Part shown: positions 8,234 through 18,281 of the stretch, piece by piece
Layout: each line of letters begins with the position of its first letter
Numbering within the stretch: position 1 is the stretch's first letter
Assembly (NCBI GenBank): GCA_020052235.1
Contig: JAGVPM010000043.1
Location: 1 to 36,674 of the forward strand
Reading direction: 5' to 3'
Source: Candidatus Goldiibacteriota bacterium
Lineage (GTDB): Bacteria > Oederibacteriota > JAAXVQ01
DNA: 36,674 bases
Made by a program: the position numbers and the translations under genes
The notes under the pieces: generated by a model
What the model was told of the DNA's origin: nothing
The model's input: only the letters and a program-made list of their open reading frames with translations
The model's database searches: none

Positions 8234-9952
8234 CTAGGGTGTGGTTTTGGGTTTCACTTGATCGAAAACCAGGCCGCTTGAGCCTTCGCCCCGTCCCACA
8301 GTTTTATTTCGTCCCACCCACAGGTGTGTTGATCCATCTGTCCAACGGCTGTATTGATACCCACGCGTGATCTGCGCTCCGGCGCGAGGCAATTCTTCCT
8401 CGTGCAGCACCCAGGCGTTCTTGGGTTGCAGCAACCGTCCCCAAGGGGACGTGAGTCCGCCCAATTTTAATTCCATGCTCCGCGCTCCGTTGCCTGTGGG
8501 TTGTGGTATCAGGGGCAGCCAATACTCCGGCACTTCGCCGGCCAACTGATATTCCAACGCGGCCGTGTACGCTGGTGGTGCCGGCATTTGCCCCCCGGTC
8601 GCGCGCCGCCGTTTCTCCTGATATGCTTCGTAGCGGTCCAACATCTCGCCGGATGCGCCCATCACCGAACGTTCAATGGCCCACCCTAGGTTGGCCATCT
8701 CATCCCTCATCAGACGTACTTCCTCCAGGGGCTTCCCTTCCAGCAGCGGTCCCAAGGTGGGGGCGAGGAAGAACAAGCGGCTCGTGTCCGGTGCTTTCTT
8801 GGTCTCAGGGGTTTGCACAAACATGCGCCATGTACCTTTGGGTCCGTCCACGGACGAGGCTGGAGGAATGTTAATGACTTCGCCAAAGGTATTGGTCACA
8901 CGGAAACTATCCAAGCAACAGAGCGAACCCACCTCCATGCTCACGGGAATCAGGAAAAAATCATTGCCGTATGCCAGCGCAAATTCCATGAGCAGCAATT
9001 TTCCCAAATCTTCAGGCCCGGTCTCCACGGAACCAAAACTCACACGCGCATCTTCAAATTCCCACCAACGCGTGGACGGCATGCCGGAGAAACGCACAGG
9101 AGCCGGGATGACGGCGCGTTCAAAGAGTTCCTCGGCCTGCGGTTTCCCGCACGGGCCTGTTTTAGACTTGGCTGCATCAAAGGCATACCAATCCAGGCGT
9201 TCGCCCCGATGTTCTCCTGCGTGCAGTAAAACTTCTCCCTTTTTTCCTGAAGCCACGGCCGTGAATTCGTACTCTTGTTTGGCCGGTACCCAGGCGGGCG
9301 CAGCCTGAGCACGGATGCGCGTCGCGCACCATGTGCGCCAACGCAAGGCCGCAGCCATCACCGCGCCTTGGTCCTGAGTCTGAATCTGATCAAACGGCGG
9401 GATCTTCGTTCCGATCCAGAGTGTGCCCTTCCACGGAACCAAACGGGTGTAGAGCGCATATCCATCCAACACACGGCCGGCCAACAAACGATACGCACGC
9501 TGGGCCGCTTCATCTGCATCCGTCGGCAATAGGGGCAAAGGATATTCTTTAAAAAACAGTTCCCGATAGCGCACACTCAAATCCTTGCCCAACAGTGCCA
9601 GCCACTGCCGTCCCAGATCCGCCCGCAGTTTAAGCTGTGGTTCATCGCTCTGCAGGGCGGATTCTTGTTCCACCCGGGTTTCCAGGGGTTGCGTTCTTGC
9701 CGAATACGGCTCCGCAGGCCGGGCATATGGCGCTCCGGCATTGAGGTAATTGATGTGACTGAAATATCCAGCCAACTCGGCTTTCACCGGCGAGCCGCAA
9801 TCCTCCCCCTGAAACTCGCCAAATTGCCACTGCCGCGCCATCAGCCAGAGCGGATCACTGATTCGGGCCTCGAGCGACGACGTCATCCGTGCATCGCGCG
9901 GACGCGGCTCTACCCGTACCCATGTAGTAATGGAGGATGTGTATGCACTCAT
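8234..9952 (-). CDS. 572-residue orphan protein of the DUF6603-linked cluster
   Basis: There is no signal peptide or membrane helix. The N-terminus has a distinctive conserved-looking block: WVRVEPRPRDARM (11-23) followed by DPLWLMARQWQFGEFQGED (33-51). I recall this block from unnamed hypothetical proteins in other bacterial phyla, without an assigned function. The sequence is Trp- and Pro-rich and appears soluble and mixed alpha/beta, and ends in a charged tail. It is the last gene of the four-gene cluster, 26 bases after the 1848-residue gene, with GGGAG ahead of its ATG; its stop is TAG. It may be a structural or assembly component of a large complex with its three neighbours (inference). 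No enzyme motif was found. Confidence 0.8.
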   Translation of the reverse strand: MSAYTSSITTWVRVEPRPRDARMTSSLEARISDPLWLMARQWQFGEFQGEDCGSPVKAELAGYFSHINYLNAGAPYARPAEPYSARTQPLETRVEQESALQSDEPQLKLRADLGRQWLALLGKDLSVRYRELFFKEYPLPLLPTDADEAAQRAYRLLAGRVLDGYALYTRLVPWKGTLWIGTKIPPFDQIQTQDQGAVMAAALRWRTWCATRIRAQAAPAWVPAKQEYEFTAVASGKKGEVLLHAGEHRGERLDWYAFDAAKSKTGPCGKPQAEELFERAVIPAPVRFSGMPSTRWWEFEDARVSFGSVETGPEDLGKLLLMEFALAYGNDFFLIPVSMEVGSLCCLDSFRVTNTFGEVINIPPASSVDGPKGTWRMFVQTPETKKAPDTSRLFFLAPTLGPLLEGKPLEEVRLMRDEMANLGWAIERSVMGASGEMLDRYEAYQEKRRRATGGQMPAPPAYTAALEYQLAGEVPEYWLPLIPQPTGNGARSMELKLGGLTSPWGRLLQPKNAWVLHEEELPRAGAQITRGYQYSRWTDGSTHLWVGRNKTVGRGEGSSGLVFDQVKPKTTP

Positions 9953-9978
9953 AATTCAAACTCCCATCATTGGATAAA

Positions 9979-12900
9979 CTATTCCCAAACCGTTGCCATG
10001 GTCTCATTTCCCGGATTAAACGGCACACATAGGGCCGGCAAATACTGTCCGCCGGCTTGCAACGACTCCAAATCCACGGCACGCAGTTTGGCCGCATCCA
10101 GGGTTTCCAGGAGAATAGCTTCCAAGGTCTCCAGGTTCCAGCGCCGCCGCGGGTCCGGATGCACGGCCAGCAAAATGCTCTGCGGCGCGCACGCGCCTGG
10201 TGCATCAAAGTGGAACGCCAAGCCCGTGGTCTCCTTGGCCTGCGGCACTACTTCCACCCATTCATCCACCATAAGCCCTGCCAGCGGTTGCTGCCACTGA
10301 GTTTTTCCCGTTTCCACCAAAGCCAGGGACACACGTCCACCGAGCAAAGGCTCGCCTTTCTTCAGCGGCAACGCGGCCCAGCGATCCTCTGGAGTCGCGG
10401 GCAATTGCGCCACGCGCAACTCGTCAGGGTCCACATTTGGCAGCACTGCACAAAACGTGCGCGCGGTTTCCAGGCGCGCCACGTTCTCGCGTACCGGAGC
10501 CACATTCTGCAGCCACAAGCCCACTTCGGTTGCAGGCGCATCCCCCGCCTGCGTGCGCAGCTCCAAGGCAATCTCCAATTCCTTGGCCCACGCTCCCGGG
10601 ATAATCTGCGGCAGGACCTTAAACTCCGCGCCCAAGAGCGCTTCCATGCGGCGCAGGGCAAAGTCCAAAGCCGCTTCCTGGACACGCGAAGTGCGCACGC
10701 TCTCAACGCGCGGGGCAAATTCCGCGACCGCACTCTGCAATTGATCCAACAGTTTTTTAAATTCTTTGGGCGTTGTTCCCCAGTTTCCGGGAATGACACT
10801 GCCCAAGGCAAATCCGCTCAACCCGCGCAAAACGCGGCGCACATTCCCGGCATTGCCAAGTACCCCGTCATTGAGTGCAGCTTGGGCATCTTTCAACCAC
10901 GCATCAGCCAAATCAAACACCGGCTGCGCCCGTTGCGCGAGTTCCGCACCATCCCAGCCGCTCTCCCGCGCCTGCCCGATGTTGGCCAGATCCAAAGCCT
11001 GCAGGGGGCGCGCATGCGCCACCCATTCCCGCAGGGTCCGCACTGCTTCCAAAAATTCCGGAAAGCTCAAGACCTCATTCGCCCATCCCGGATCGCGCTC
11101 AAAAAGAATGCGCACGTCCACATCCTCGTTCACCCCAGTTGGACGATGTTGCATGGCCCAATCAGCCAAACGAGTTTCCCACTCCGACTGTTGCGCAGGT
11201 TGGGACGCGAGCGGAAAATACAGAACATCCAACGGACAGAGGTTAAGCGCATCCAAGGCCACGGATTGCTGCCCTGCAAGCGTTTTATCCGCTTTCATAT
11301 ATTGCACACAGGCGCGCACATTCCGCGGATCACCCATGTGTGCCGCCACCCAGGCATTCAAAGCCGGTTCACCCTGAGCGCGCGGCGCTTGGCTGTTCCA
11401 CGCACTCGCAATAGGTTGCCCTGTGTTCCAAACTGCCAAAACACGGTGCGTCACGGCCGTGCCGCGGCGCGGCGTGCGGATGACGTCCATATCCGGCGGC
11501 GGGACTTCGCCGCGTGACAGTGCCTCCAGTCCCGCGGCTGCACGGCCCGCATTGCCTTGCACGGCTTGGTATACACTTTCGGCCACGGTTAGGTCGCTGC
11601 AAGCATCGGTGATCCCAGCCAAGGCTTCCACTTCAGCCACGATGGCCGCATATTTGGGACCGGAAGCCGGCAACTTGGTTACCGGATGCTGCGCGCGGTC
11701 CACTAAAAGTTTGTTCGCCTGCCAAAATCTTAACAACGCCAGGCCGTCCACCACATTTGAAGCAGCAATAGTTTCCACTGGAGCCGTACTCGGGATCAAT
11801 TTACCCGCCACCAGCGGATAAAGCGCGCGGAACTCGGCAATGTATTGATCCAGCTCCAAACCCGGATGCATTTCATGCAAGCCGCGCTCAAACCTGTAGC
11901 CCAACAAAGCCCCCAGGGGCTGTCCGCGCCGGATGCCTTCCATGAGTTGCACGGCCAGGCGAACGCGGCGTGAGGAAAGATCCACGGCCAAAGCTTCTCC
12001 AGCCGCGCGGCCGCGATGAGTTAAATATCCGCTGCGCAGCACGGCCGCAGCCGTGGCGTGTCCCAAGGATGGTGCCTGGGTGTAGCCCTGGCTGGATTTT
12101 AGTCCCTTGCGGCGCGGGCCCAGATTTTCCACCCAGCCGAATCCGCCCAGCAGCACCCCGTCTTCGTTTTGTTTGCGCACCTCCTGCAAACGCTGCGCGG
12201 CCAGGCCCGTGATCCAGGCATCAAGGCGGTGCGAACTTAGGTCCAGCGTCTCGGCCAGAGCCGCTTCCAATTCGCCAACCGGACGTAAAGCCAAGGCATC
12301 CAACGTTTGTAGAAAACGAATCAATTCCGGATCACTGAGCTTGCCCTTTTGATTTAACACATCACGCAAATGCGTCCAAGGCGTGGGATTGTCCGGGTCC
12401 GGCTGGGTCAAACTCTGCTTGCTCATGATCTCGGGATCGCGCCGCTGCCATGCATGCGTGGGAGGATCCGCGCGATAAGCGGCATCGGCATAAGCCCAAA
12501 GCGCGGCCATGCGCAGCCAGCGGTAGAGCAAGGTCTTCGGCGGCTCGGCTTGGTTGGCCGCCGGGCTGGGATAGGCGGAATTTTGAATGTCTTCGGGCAA
12601 TGCCGAGCACAGCCACTGAATGTAATTGTCCACGAGCTTTTCCCCGGGCGCAGTGCCTGCCTCCACCCAAGGCAATGCAAGCGGTATATTGTGCGGATGA
12701 AATGTGCCGAAACCAATTTGCGGATGGTCCAGGCCCAGCAGCCCAAGCCATGCCGGATTCTGCGCAGGCGTGCGCTGTTTGATTTTTTCCATAACCTTTT
12801 TCCCCAGCAAATCACGGATCGCAACGTGGTGCGAAACCGCCTCGGTACCCAAAACCTCCAGCAGATCCCGGTCCGGATCGCTCCCCGGACGCCCGATGCG

Positions 12901-15525
12901 CGGCACTTGGTTTTGTTTCACGGCCTGGAGCCAGATCCGGCGCAATTCCCCCAAGACGTTCACCGCGCCTGCGGCCCCTTCTTTCAGTCCGTTCCGGCGA
13001 TGCCGGCCCAGATCAGCCACGGCCAAGGCCGCATGCTCGACGCTGTTTGCCATGTCCCAGGGCGTACCCACCTGCGCCCAGCTTCCGGAAAATTTTCCCC
13101 GCGCATCCAAACCGCGTCCTAAATATAAATACGCTTTTCGTATGCTGTCCTTCTCCATTACACATACAGCGTATACATCCGCGCCTTCGTCCAGGGGCTG
13201 CACATGAAAACCCGCGCTCACTAAGGTCCCGGCGGGCTGCAGGTCTTCCAGCTCCCGCAAGAGGATATTTGTCCGGGCGCCCAGGTGAATGAAAAATTTG
13301 GGCAGGCCATTAATGCGCGCTGCATGCGCCAGCACGATCTCAGGACGCGCGCCGGATGAAAAAGTCACGCTTCCAATTCCGGCGCCAAGCATTTCTCCAT
13401 CCAGGGAATTTATCTGAATAGATGTGTCCCAGCTCTGAATGCGAACGAGCCCTTGGTCGGCCGTGATGCCGTCCCCCACGGTCACGCAGGCATACACATC
13501 CTGTATGCCTTGCGTCCGGCGTTGAAAGCGCACGAGCACCACTTCGGGCTCACCGTCTCCATCTAAATCCGCCACGGTCACGGCCGCAGCCTCGTTGCGG
13601 CTGACTTCGGGACACACAGGCACATCCGTAATCCACTGCCAGGAACGCGGTTGTCCTTGGGTATCCAGATCCCGTCCCAAACCTAAAGTGGTGCGTTCCC
13701 CAGCGCGTGTTTCATTCCCGTCAACACCTACGTGCACCCAATCCCACTGCCCGGTGCGCGTCACATCGGCCAGGCAGGCTCCGGCACTAAGGGCGCCATT
13801 GACCTTCGGCCAGGGAACCGGACGCGGCGCATCCCACTGCCACTTGTCTATGCTCTCGGAGGTATCCCAGTTGATGCTCATCGCTGCCGTGTCCGCACCC
13901 AAAGTCAGGCATCCGACTTCAGGCGAACCCTTGCGCGGAGCCCAACGCCCCAGGGAGGTCACGGGCAAGATCCCATACGGCTGCGTGCCTACGCGCAACG
14001 TGGGCAACACACCCCGCGCCCGGACATAATTGCAGAAAAATTTCTTCAATCCCGGCAGATCCGCACCCTCGGGAAAATCCCCCTCATTTTCTCCGAGCAT
14101 ATTGTATATGTAGTATTCCCAGGTGGCGGGCCAGAGTGCCGTCTGCATGAGCATGGGCACATCCTGCTCTTGCAGACCTGCGTTTTCCAGGCGTGCCAGA
14201 GAGTCACGGCCCACGCCAAATGCGCGCCCGGCCAATGCTCCCGCACTGGTATTTTCCAAGGACGGCGGCTCCATTATTTCCAAACGAAACGAGGCTTCCG
14301 CATCCGGATGACCGGCGTACCCGGAACGGGCGGCTTGCGTGTTGTTGGTCGGTGTATTGTGCGGCACAAAACTCAAACCCCACGTGTGCTGGTGCGCCTG
14401 AAACAATTCCGCCAACTCCGCGGCACTGCTGCGCGCATCCAGCGTGGCTTTCACTCCCACCACGATCAAGCGCTCCAACGTCTTGTCCGCGTTGGCGGCA
14501 AAGTGCAAGCGCAGACCCATGCCCACTTTTTCCGCTGCCTGAAAATCCACCATCCAACGCGCGCCTTCGTCAACGCGCGTGTGTGCATCCGGCGCGCCCT
14601 GTGGGTCCAAGCCCGTGGCCAAGGCCGCGGGAATCAACTCGCCCCAAACTGTAAATGCACGTTGCCCCTGCTGATACCCCAGGGCCACCCAGCGGTCCGG
14701 CAGCACCCGGGTATGCGCTGCCCGGTTCCAGGCATGCGGCACGGTTTTCACATCCGGAAACTTAGGGGCGGGATTCAACGGCTGTGTGTCCGGCACGGAT
14801 ATCACCGGACGTTCTTCGGGATTCAACGGCGTGGTCTGCTTCACGATCCAGGCGCCGCGCCGTACTCCGGTCCGCGTCACCAACGCTTGCCAGGCATCCA
14901 GGTACGCCCGTTCCAAGGCCTGCGTGCCCAGACGCCAGACACGCCCCCAATATTCCTGCCCCAGCGCAATTTCCACCTCGGTCAGTTCCCGTGTAAGCGT
15001 ATCTTGGTGCACTTCGTCCGGGTATACCCGCACCAATAAATCCGTGCCTTGCGCCTGATCCACATAGCGCGTTTCCAAGCGCACGGGCAACAACGCCAAG
15101 GGCATGGTGCTGTCAAGATCCGGAATCAGCCGTTCCAACGCGCGCTGATAATCCAGCTGCGCCTGCTGCCGGCGCTGTTCCAGGTCTTGGATGTGCGCCG
15201 CTATTTTTTTAAGCCGGGCGCTCTGCACGCTCACTCCGCGCTTGCACCGGCTCACTTCCTTGCGGGCTTGGGTACAGGCGTCCCCGGCTTGCGGCTTTTC
15301 AGCGCACATTTTGCGCAGTGCCTTCAGCCGTGAGGCGCATGCCTGTATGCATTCCGCCAAACGGGCCTCAGCCTTGGTCAGCTTAGCTTGGGCCGCGGTT
15401 AAGGCTCTTTGGGCGTCATGCAGTGCCTGTTCCGCGCCGGCTTGCTCACGCTTGGCGGTTTCCAGCTCCGCCGGCAATTCCTCCTGAAGGCTGCGGCGCA
15501 GATTTAAAAGTTCGGTCAATGTCAT
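9979..15525 (-). CDS. 1848-residue giant orphan protein with N-terminal coiled coil and FG-GAP-like insert
   Basis: Residues 1-135 are an Ala/Glu/Gln/Lys-rich coiled coil that includes a cysteine-bearing stretch. A block with PVRLETRY (147-154) and LLVRVYPDEVHQD (163-175) follows. Residues from about 590 to 870 contain FG-GAP/VCBS-like propeller repeats, with a calcium-loop motif DLDGDGEPE beginning at residue 653. The C-terminal block (1742-1848) includes PLAGLMVDEWVEVVP and LLETLDAAKLRAVDLESL. I recall the first and last blocks from long hypothetical proteins in distant phyla, with no function assigned. There is no signal peptide. Its ATG overlaps the stop of the 919-residue gene (ATGA, 15522-15525). 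Coding bases here are markedly G+C-rich. It is probably a large scaffold protein (inference). Confidence 0.85.
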   Translation of the reverse strand: MTLTELLNLRRSLQEELPAELETAKREQAGAEQALHDAQRALTAAQAKLTKAEARLAECIQACASRLKALRKMCAEKPQAGDACTQARKEVSRCKRGVSVQSARLKKIAAHIQDLEQRRQQAQLDYQRALERLIPDLDSTMPLALLPVRLETRYVDQAQGTDLLVRVYPDEVHQDTLTRELTEVEIALGQEYWGRVWRLGTQALERAYLDAWQALVTRTGVRRGAWIVKQTTPLNPEERPVISVPDTQPLNPAPKFPDVKTVPHAWNRAAHTRVLPDRWVALGYQQGQRAFTVWGELIPAALATGLDPQGAPDAHTRVDEGARWMVDFQAAEKVGMGLRLHFAANADKTLERLIVVGVKATLDARSSAAELAELFQAHQHTWGLSFVPHNTPTNNTQAARSGYAGHPDAEASFRLEIMEPPSLENTSAGALAGRAFGVGRDSLARLENAGLQEQDVPMLMQTALWPATWEYYIYNMLGENEGDFPEGADLPGLKKFFCNYVRARGVLPTLRVGTQPYGILPVTSLGRWAPRKGSPEVGCLTLGADTAAMSINWDTSESIDKWQWDAPRPVPWPKVNGALSAGACLADVTRTGQWDWVHVGVDGNETRAGERTTLGLGRDLDTQGQPRSWQWITDVPVCPEVSRNEAAAVTVADLDGDGEPEVVLVRFQRRTQGIQDVYACVTVGDGITADQGLVRIQSWDTSIQINSLDGEMLGAGIGSVTFSSGARPEIVLAHAARINGLPKFFIHLGARTNILLRELEDLQPAGTLVSAGFHVQPLDEGADVYAVCVMEKDSIRKAYLYLGRGLDARGKFSGSWAQVGTPWDMANSVEHAALAVADLGRHRRNGLKEGAAGAVNVLGELRRIWLQAVKQNQVPRIGRPGSDPDRDLLEVLGTEAVSHHVAIRDLLGKKVMEKIKQRTPAQNPAWLGLLGLDHPQIGFGTFHPHNIPLALPWVEAGTAPGEKLVDNYIQWLCSALPEDIQNSAYPSPAANQAEPPKTLLYRWLRMAALWAYADAAYRADPPTHAWQRRDPEIMSKQSLTQPDPDNPTPWTHLRDVLNQKGKLSDPELIRFLQTLDALALRPVGELEAALAETLDLSSHRLDAWITGLAAQRLQEVRKQNEDGVLLGGFGWVENLGPRRKGLKSSQGYTQAPSLGHATAAAVLRSGYLTHRGRAAGEALAVDLSSRRVRLAVQLMEGIRRGQPLGALLGYRFERGLHEMHPGLELDQYIAEFRALYPLVAGKLIPSTAPVETIAASNVVDGLALLRFWQANKLLVDRAQHPVTKLPASGPKYAAIVAEVEALAGITDACSDLTVAESVYQAVQGNAGRAAAGLEALSRGEVPPPDMDVIRTPRRGTAVTHRVLAVWNTGQPIASAWNSQAPRAQGEPALNAWVAAHMGDPRNVRACVQYMKADKTLAGQQSVALDALNLCPLDVLYFPLASQPAQQSEWETRLADWAMQHRPTGVNEDVDVRILFERDPGWANEVLSFPEFLEAVRTLREWVAHARPLQALDLANIGQARESGWDGAELAQRAQPVFDLADAWLKDAQAALNDGVLGNAGNVRRVLRGLSGFALGSVIPGNWGTTPKEFKKLLDQLQSAVAEFAPRVESVRTSRVQEAALDFALRRMEALLGAEFKVLPQIIPGAWAKELEIALELRTQAGDAPATEVGLWLQNVAPVRENVARLETARTFCAVLPNVDPDELRVAQLPATPEDRWAALPLKKGEPLLGGRVSLALVETGKTQWQQPLAGLMVDEWVEVVPQAKETTGLAFHFDAPGACAPQSILLAVHPDPRRRWNLETLEAILLETLDAAKLRAVDLESLQAGGQYLPALCVPFNPGNETMATVWE

Positions 15526-18281
15526 GAAGTCACCTTTTTCGGATCGCTCAATAAATCACTGGCATGGATGGCCAGGCGCAAGGGACGCTGCAAGGTCACG
15601 CAGGCCAGGTCCGCGCTGGTGACCCCAGTGCCCCAGGTGATCGGCACCGCAGCGGGAAAATCATTCAATCCGCCGCTCAGCGAGATGTAGTTTCCTTTGG
15701 TCTTGGCCACATGCGGCCACGCCAAATCCATAGCTGTCCAGTGGGCCGTGGGGGTTGTGGAAAGCGTCTCATCCAACCCGTAACGCGGTTCCGTGGGCGG
15801 TTGCTGGATCGCAAAGAACCAGCCCGCGCTTCCGGCTTCGCCCGGTTTCGCCTCGTCACCGTAGGCTTCTTCCGGGGGCACGTTAAAGCACATGAAGGTA
15901 ATGTCCGGCCCGAGCGTGCCGGCAAATTCCGGATATTTTTCCGGGTAGTCCGCATCCCCCGGGTGGCCGGCAGAAGGAACCGGCGCCACTTGCCGGACCC
16001 ACGGGCCGTTGGGATCGCCGTTCTGCGTCCAAGCGGCTTTGGCCATGGACACAATGGCATTCGGATACCGCCCCAAAAGTTCGCCGCGTATGAGCAACAC
16101 TGTCTTGGCCGCAAGCGCGGCCGAGCCCATTTCCGCGTCCAAGGCCAGCGTACGTTGCCAATCCGTAATGCGGTCAATGTCATAGAGCCGCTCCCGATCC
16201 GCATCGGTCACTGGACGCGGCACGGCCCCAACCGGATCCCAGAACTGACGGAAGTACGTCCCGCGCTGGTCCGTGGGAAACTCGCGCCAGAGCAACTCGC
16301 GGCTCATCTCATGGTTGAGTCCCACCATAAATGCCCGTATGAAACGCGGATTGGTGGAAAGCGAAGAAATGGTATTGGGCGGTACTGCGGCCACTCCGGG
16401 CAAAAGCCACTCCTCCGAGATCTCGGCCAAGGGTTTGTACATGGGAGTGGGAAATTCCGGCGCAGCCATGATGGGCTCCAGCGGGTCTTCCGGGTTCCAG
16501 TCCTTGGGGCGCGGGTCAATGCGGCGGCGCCAGCGCGCGGCAATGGTAATCTCCGGATCCAGGCCCTGTGCCACATTTTGTCCCAACTGATTCAGATTCA
16601 ACGGTTCGCGATTGGGTTGACTCGCGCGCGGACGAAGCATGCCTTTATGTTGTTCGCGGGCGCATTGTAAAAAACTCAAATCCGCCTGCAAGCCGGCAGC
16701 GGGACTGTCTACATACGCTTGCGTATCCTCGGATGTTATTTCCCCCAATGCGAACTCACGCGTGGCAGCCTGGATTTGTTTTTGATTCAGGCGTTCCAAT
16801 ATACTCCCGCTGTCCAACCGCCGTCCATGCGCGCCTTCCAGGCGGCGTGCGGCCGGTCCGCGTTCACGGGCCGCTCGGCGAAATGCGCCGCTCAACGCGG
16901 AAGTGGGGATGTTGCTTTTCTCCAGGACCGCATACGCCGTCTGGTTGTTCATCCCCACGCTCACACGCGCGTGCATGGGCGCGGTGATTTGCACCAAAGT
17001 GCTGGCCGGCAATCCGGAAAGTCGGGCATGGGTATTTTTACTGCTGGCGCGTGCCAGTTGGGCTTGACGCAAAAGTTGGTTTGCGGTTTCAATGCCCTCC
17101 ACTTGCTCCCAGGCGGCGGCCATCAGCGACTCCTGCTGCTCTTGTACAATGTGCGTGCCCAGGGCCGCCACCGCGCGTTGGCGCGGATCGGTGTTGAGTT
17201 CGCACAACCAACGCGGAGTTGTCTTGGGCTGAGGAGCCAGTGTGTGGCTGGCCGCATGCCATTGCCCGTACAGGGGCGGCTTCACGGTCAACGAACCCAG
17301 TGAGGTGGTGATCGAAAGTCCTTCAGGCGCGTTCAGCACGTTCTTAATTTCCCGGGCATATGCCGCCATTTGTTGCTTGGCGGCCTGCTCGGTTGCTTCC
17401 GGCATGGGTGCCACGCGCAACGCACCTTCCACACTAACCTCGCCAACCAAAGGAACCTGCACAGACCGGTGTCCGATTTTATCCGCCAATTCGTAAAGAT
17501 CACGTTGTTCCAATTTCCAAACCAAAGCTTCAAAATCCCCGGCCGGACCCGTGGAAAACTCCCAGTGATAATACACGGGCAACTGCAGAGGCACCGCCGG
17601 TGTTGGTGCAGGAAAAGTCCAAGCTGGTTCCAGCAAGGTGTTGTCCTCAACGGGTTTTCCCATGCCGGCCAACACCCCAGCCTTAAACGCGGGTACCACA
17701 CAAGCCAAGTAGGTCTTGTTCGCCTCGAGCTTACGCGGGCATACCAAACGCGATAAATTTTCTGCAGGACGATTGGCCAGTGTGGCACTGATGGCCGTTG
17801 TATCCATGACTTGCGTATACGCCCAAGCCCAGCTTTCGGCCAGATCAGGCAATTCGGCCTCAACCTCGTCAATGTTTAAAAGCGGCAAAGGCTGTCCGGG
17901 CACAAGTTTCCCATCGGCTTGTTCCACCACCACCAGACAGACCCAGGGGCGCAACTGATCGGCCGCATTCGCCGCAGCTGGCGTAAAAAGCCAGGGAAAA
18001 TCCGGACGATCAAATTCAATAAACGGAAAATAGTTGGGTTCAAAATTTTGCGCCTGGTGCTTGGGTTCCGTGCGAATCACTTGAGCCGCATCAAACCCGA
18101 TCACATCGCCGGGACCATACATGCGGACCGTGGTTTGGGCCTGGCTGGACTGCGGCGTGTCGAGGGTCACGTTTACGTTCATGACGACGCGTTTGGTCAA
18201 ACCCGGGGCGCCATCTTTAGGCTCAATGGCCCCGGACAAACCGGCCCGCATCCAGGGAAGATAGATAAAGGCCTGGTTCAT
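15522..18281 (-). CDS. 919-residue orphan protein of the DUF6603-linked cluster
   Basis: This large protein has no signal peptide and no membrane helices. Distinctive blocks are FPWLFTP (95-101), LRPWVCLVVVE (110-120) and DLAESWAWAY (146-155), followed by a cysteine-containing RLVCPRKLEANKTYL segment. I recognise these as recurring in unnamed hypothetical proteins of about 900 residues, but I know no function. The middle is Ala/Arg-rich and helical; the C-terminal third is Trp/Pro-rich. Its start overlaps the DUF6603 gene (ATGA, 18278-18281) and its end overlaps the 1848-residue gene, so three proteins are likely translated in a fixed ratio. AGGTGA precedes the ATG. No catalytic motif was found. 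Confidence 0.85.
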   Translation of the reverse strand: MNQAFIYLPWMRAGLSGAIEPKDGAPGLTKRVVMNVNVTLDTPQSSQAQTTVRMYGPGDVIGFDAAQVIRTEPKHQAQNFEPNYFPFIEFDRPDFPWLFTPAAANAADQLRPWVCLVVVEQADGKLVPGQPLPLLNIDEVEAELPDLAESWAWAYTQVMDTTAISATLANRPAENLSRLVCPRKLEANKTYLACVVPAFKAGVLAGMGKPVEDNTLLEPAWTFPAPTPAVPLQLPVYYHWEFSTGPAGDFEALVWKLEQRDLYELADKIGHRSVQVPLVGEVSVEGALRVAPMPEATEQAAKQQMAAYAREIKNVLNAPEGLSITTSLGSLTVKPPLYGQWHAASHTLAPQPKTTPRWLCELNTDPRQRAVAALGTHIVQEQQESLMAAAWEQVEGIETANQLLRQAQLARASSKNTHARLSGLPASTLVQITAPMHARVSVGMNNQTAYAVLEKSNIPTSALSGAFRRAARERGPAARRLEGAHGRRLDSGSILERLNQKQIQAATREFALGEITSEDTQAYVDSPAAGLQADLSFLQCAREQHKGMLRPRASQPNREPLNLNQLGQNVAQGLDPEITIAARWRRRIDPRPKDWNPEDPLEPIMAAPEFPTPMYKPLAEISEEWLLPGVAAVPPNTISSLSTNPRFIRAFMVGLNHEMSRELLWREFPTDQRGTYFRQFWDPVGAVPRPVTDADRERLYDIDRITDWQRTLALDAEMGSAALAAKTVLLIRGELLGRYPNAIVSMAKAAWTQNGDPNGPWVRQVAPVPSAGHPGDADYPEKYPEFAGTLGPDITFMCFNVPPEEAYGDEAKPGEAGSAGWFFAIQQPPTEPRYGLDETLSTTPTAHWTAMDLAWPHVAKTKGNYISLSGGLNDFPAAVPITWGTGVTSADLACVTLQRPLRLAIHASDLLSDPKKVTS

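Noticed and set aside
10057-11517. Long plus-strand open frame (486 codons) opposite the 1848-residue gene
   Set aside because: High G+C content suppresses stop codons on the opposite strand; the translation is Arg/His/Gln-rich with no recognisable domain.
13732-15039. Another long plus-strand open frame (435 codons) opposite the 1848-residue gene
   Set aside because: Same reason: low-quality Arg/His/Gln-rich translation antisense to a well-supported gene.
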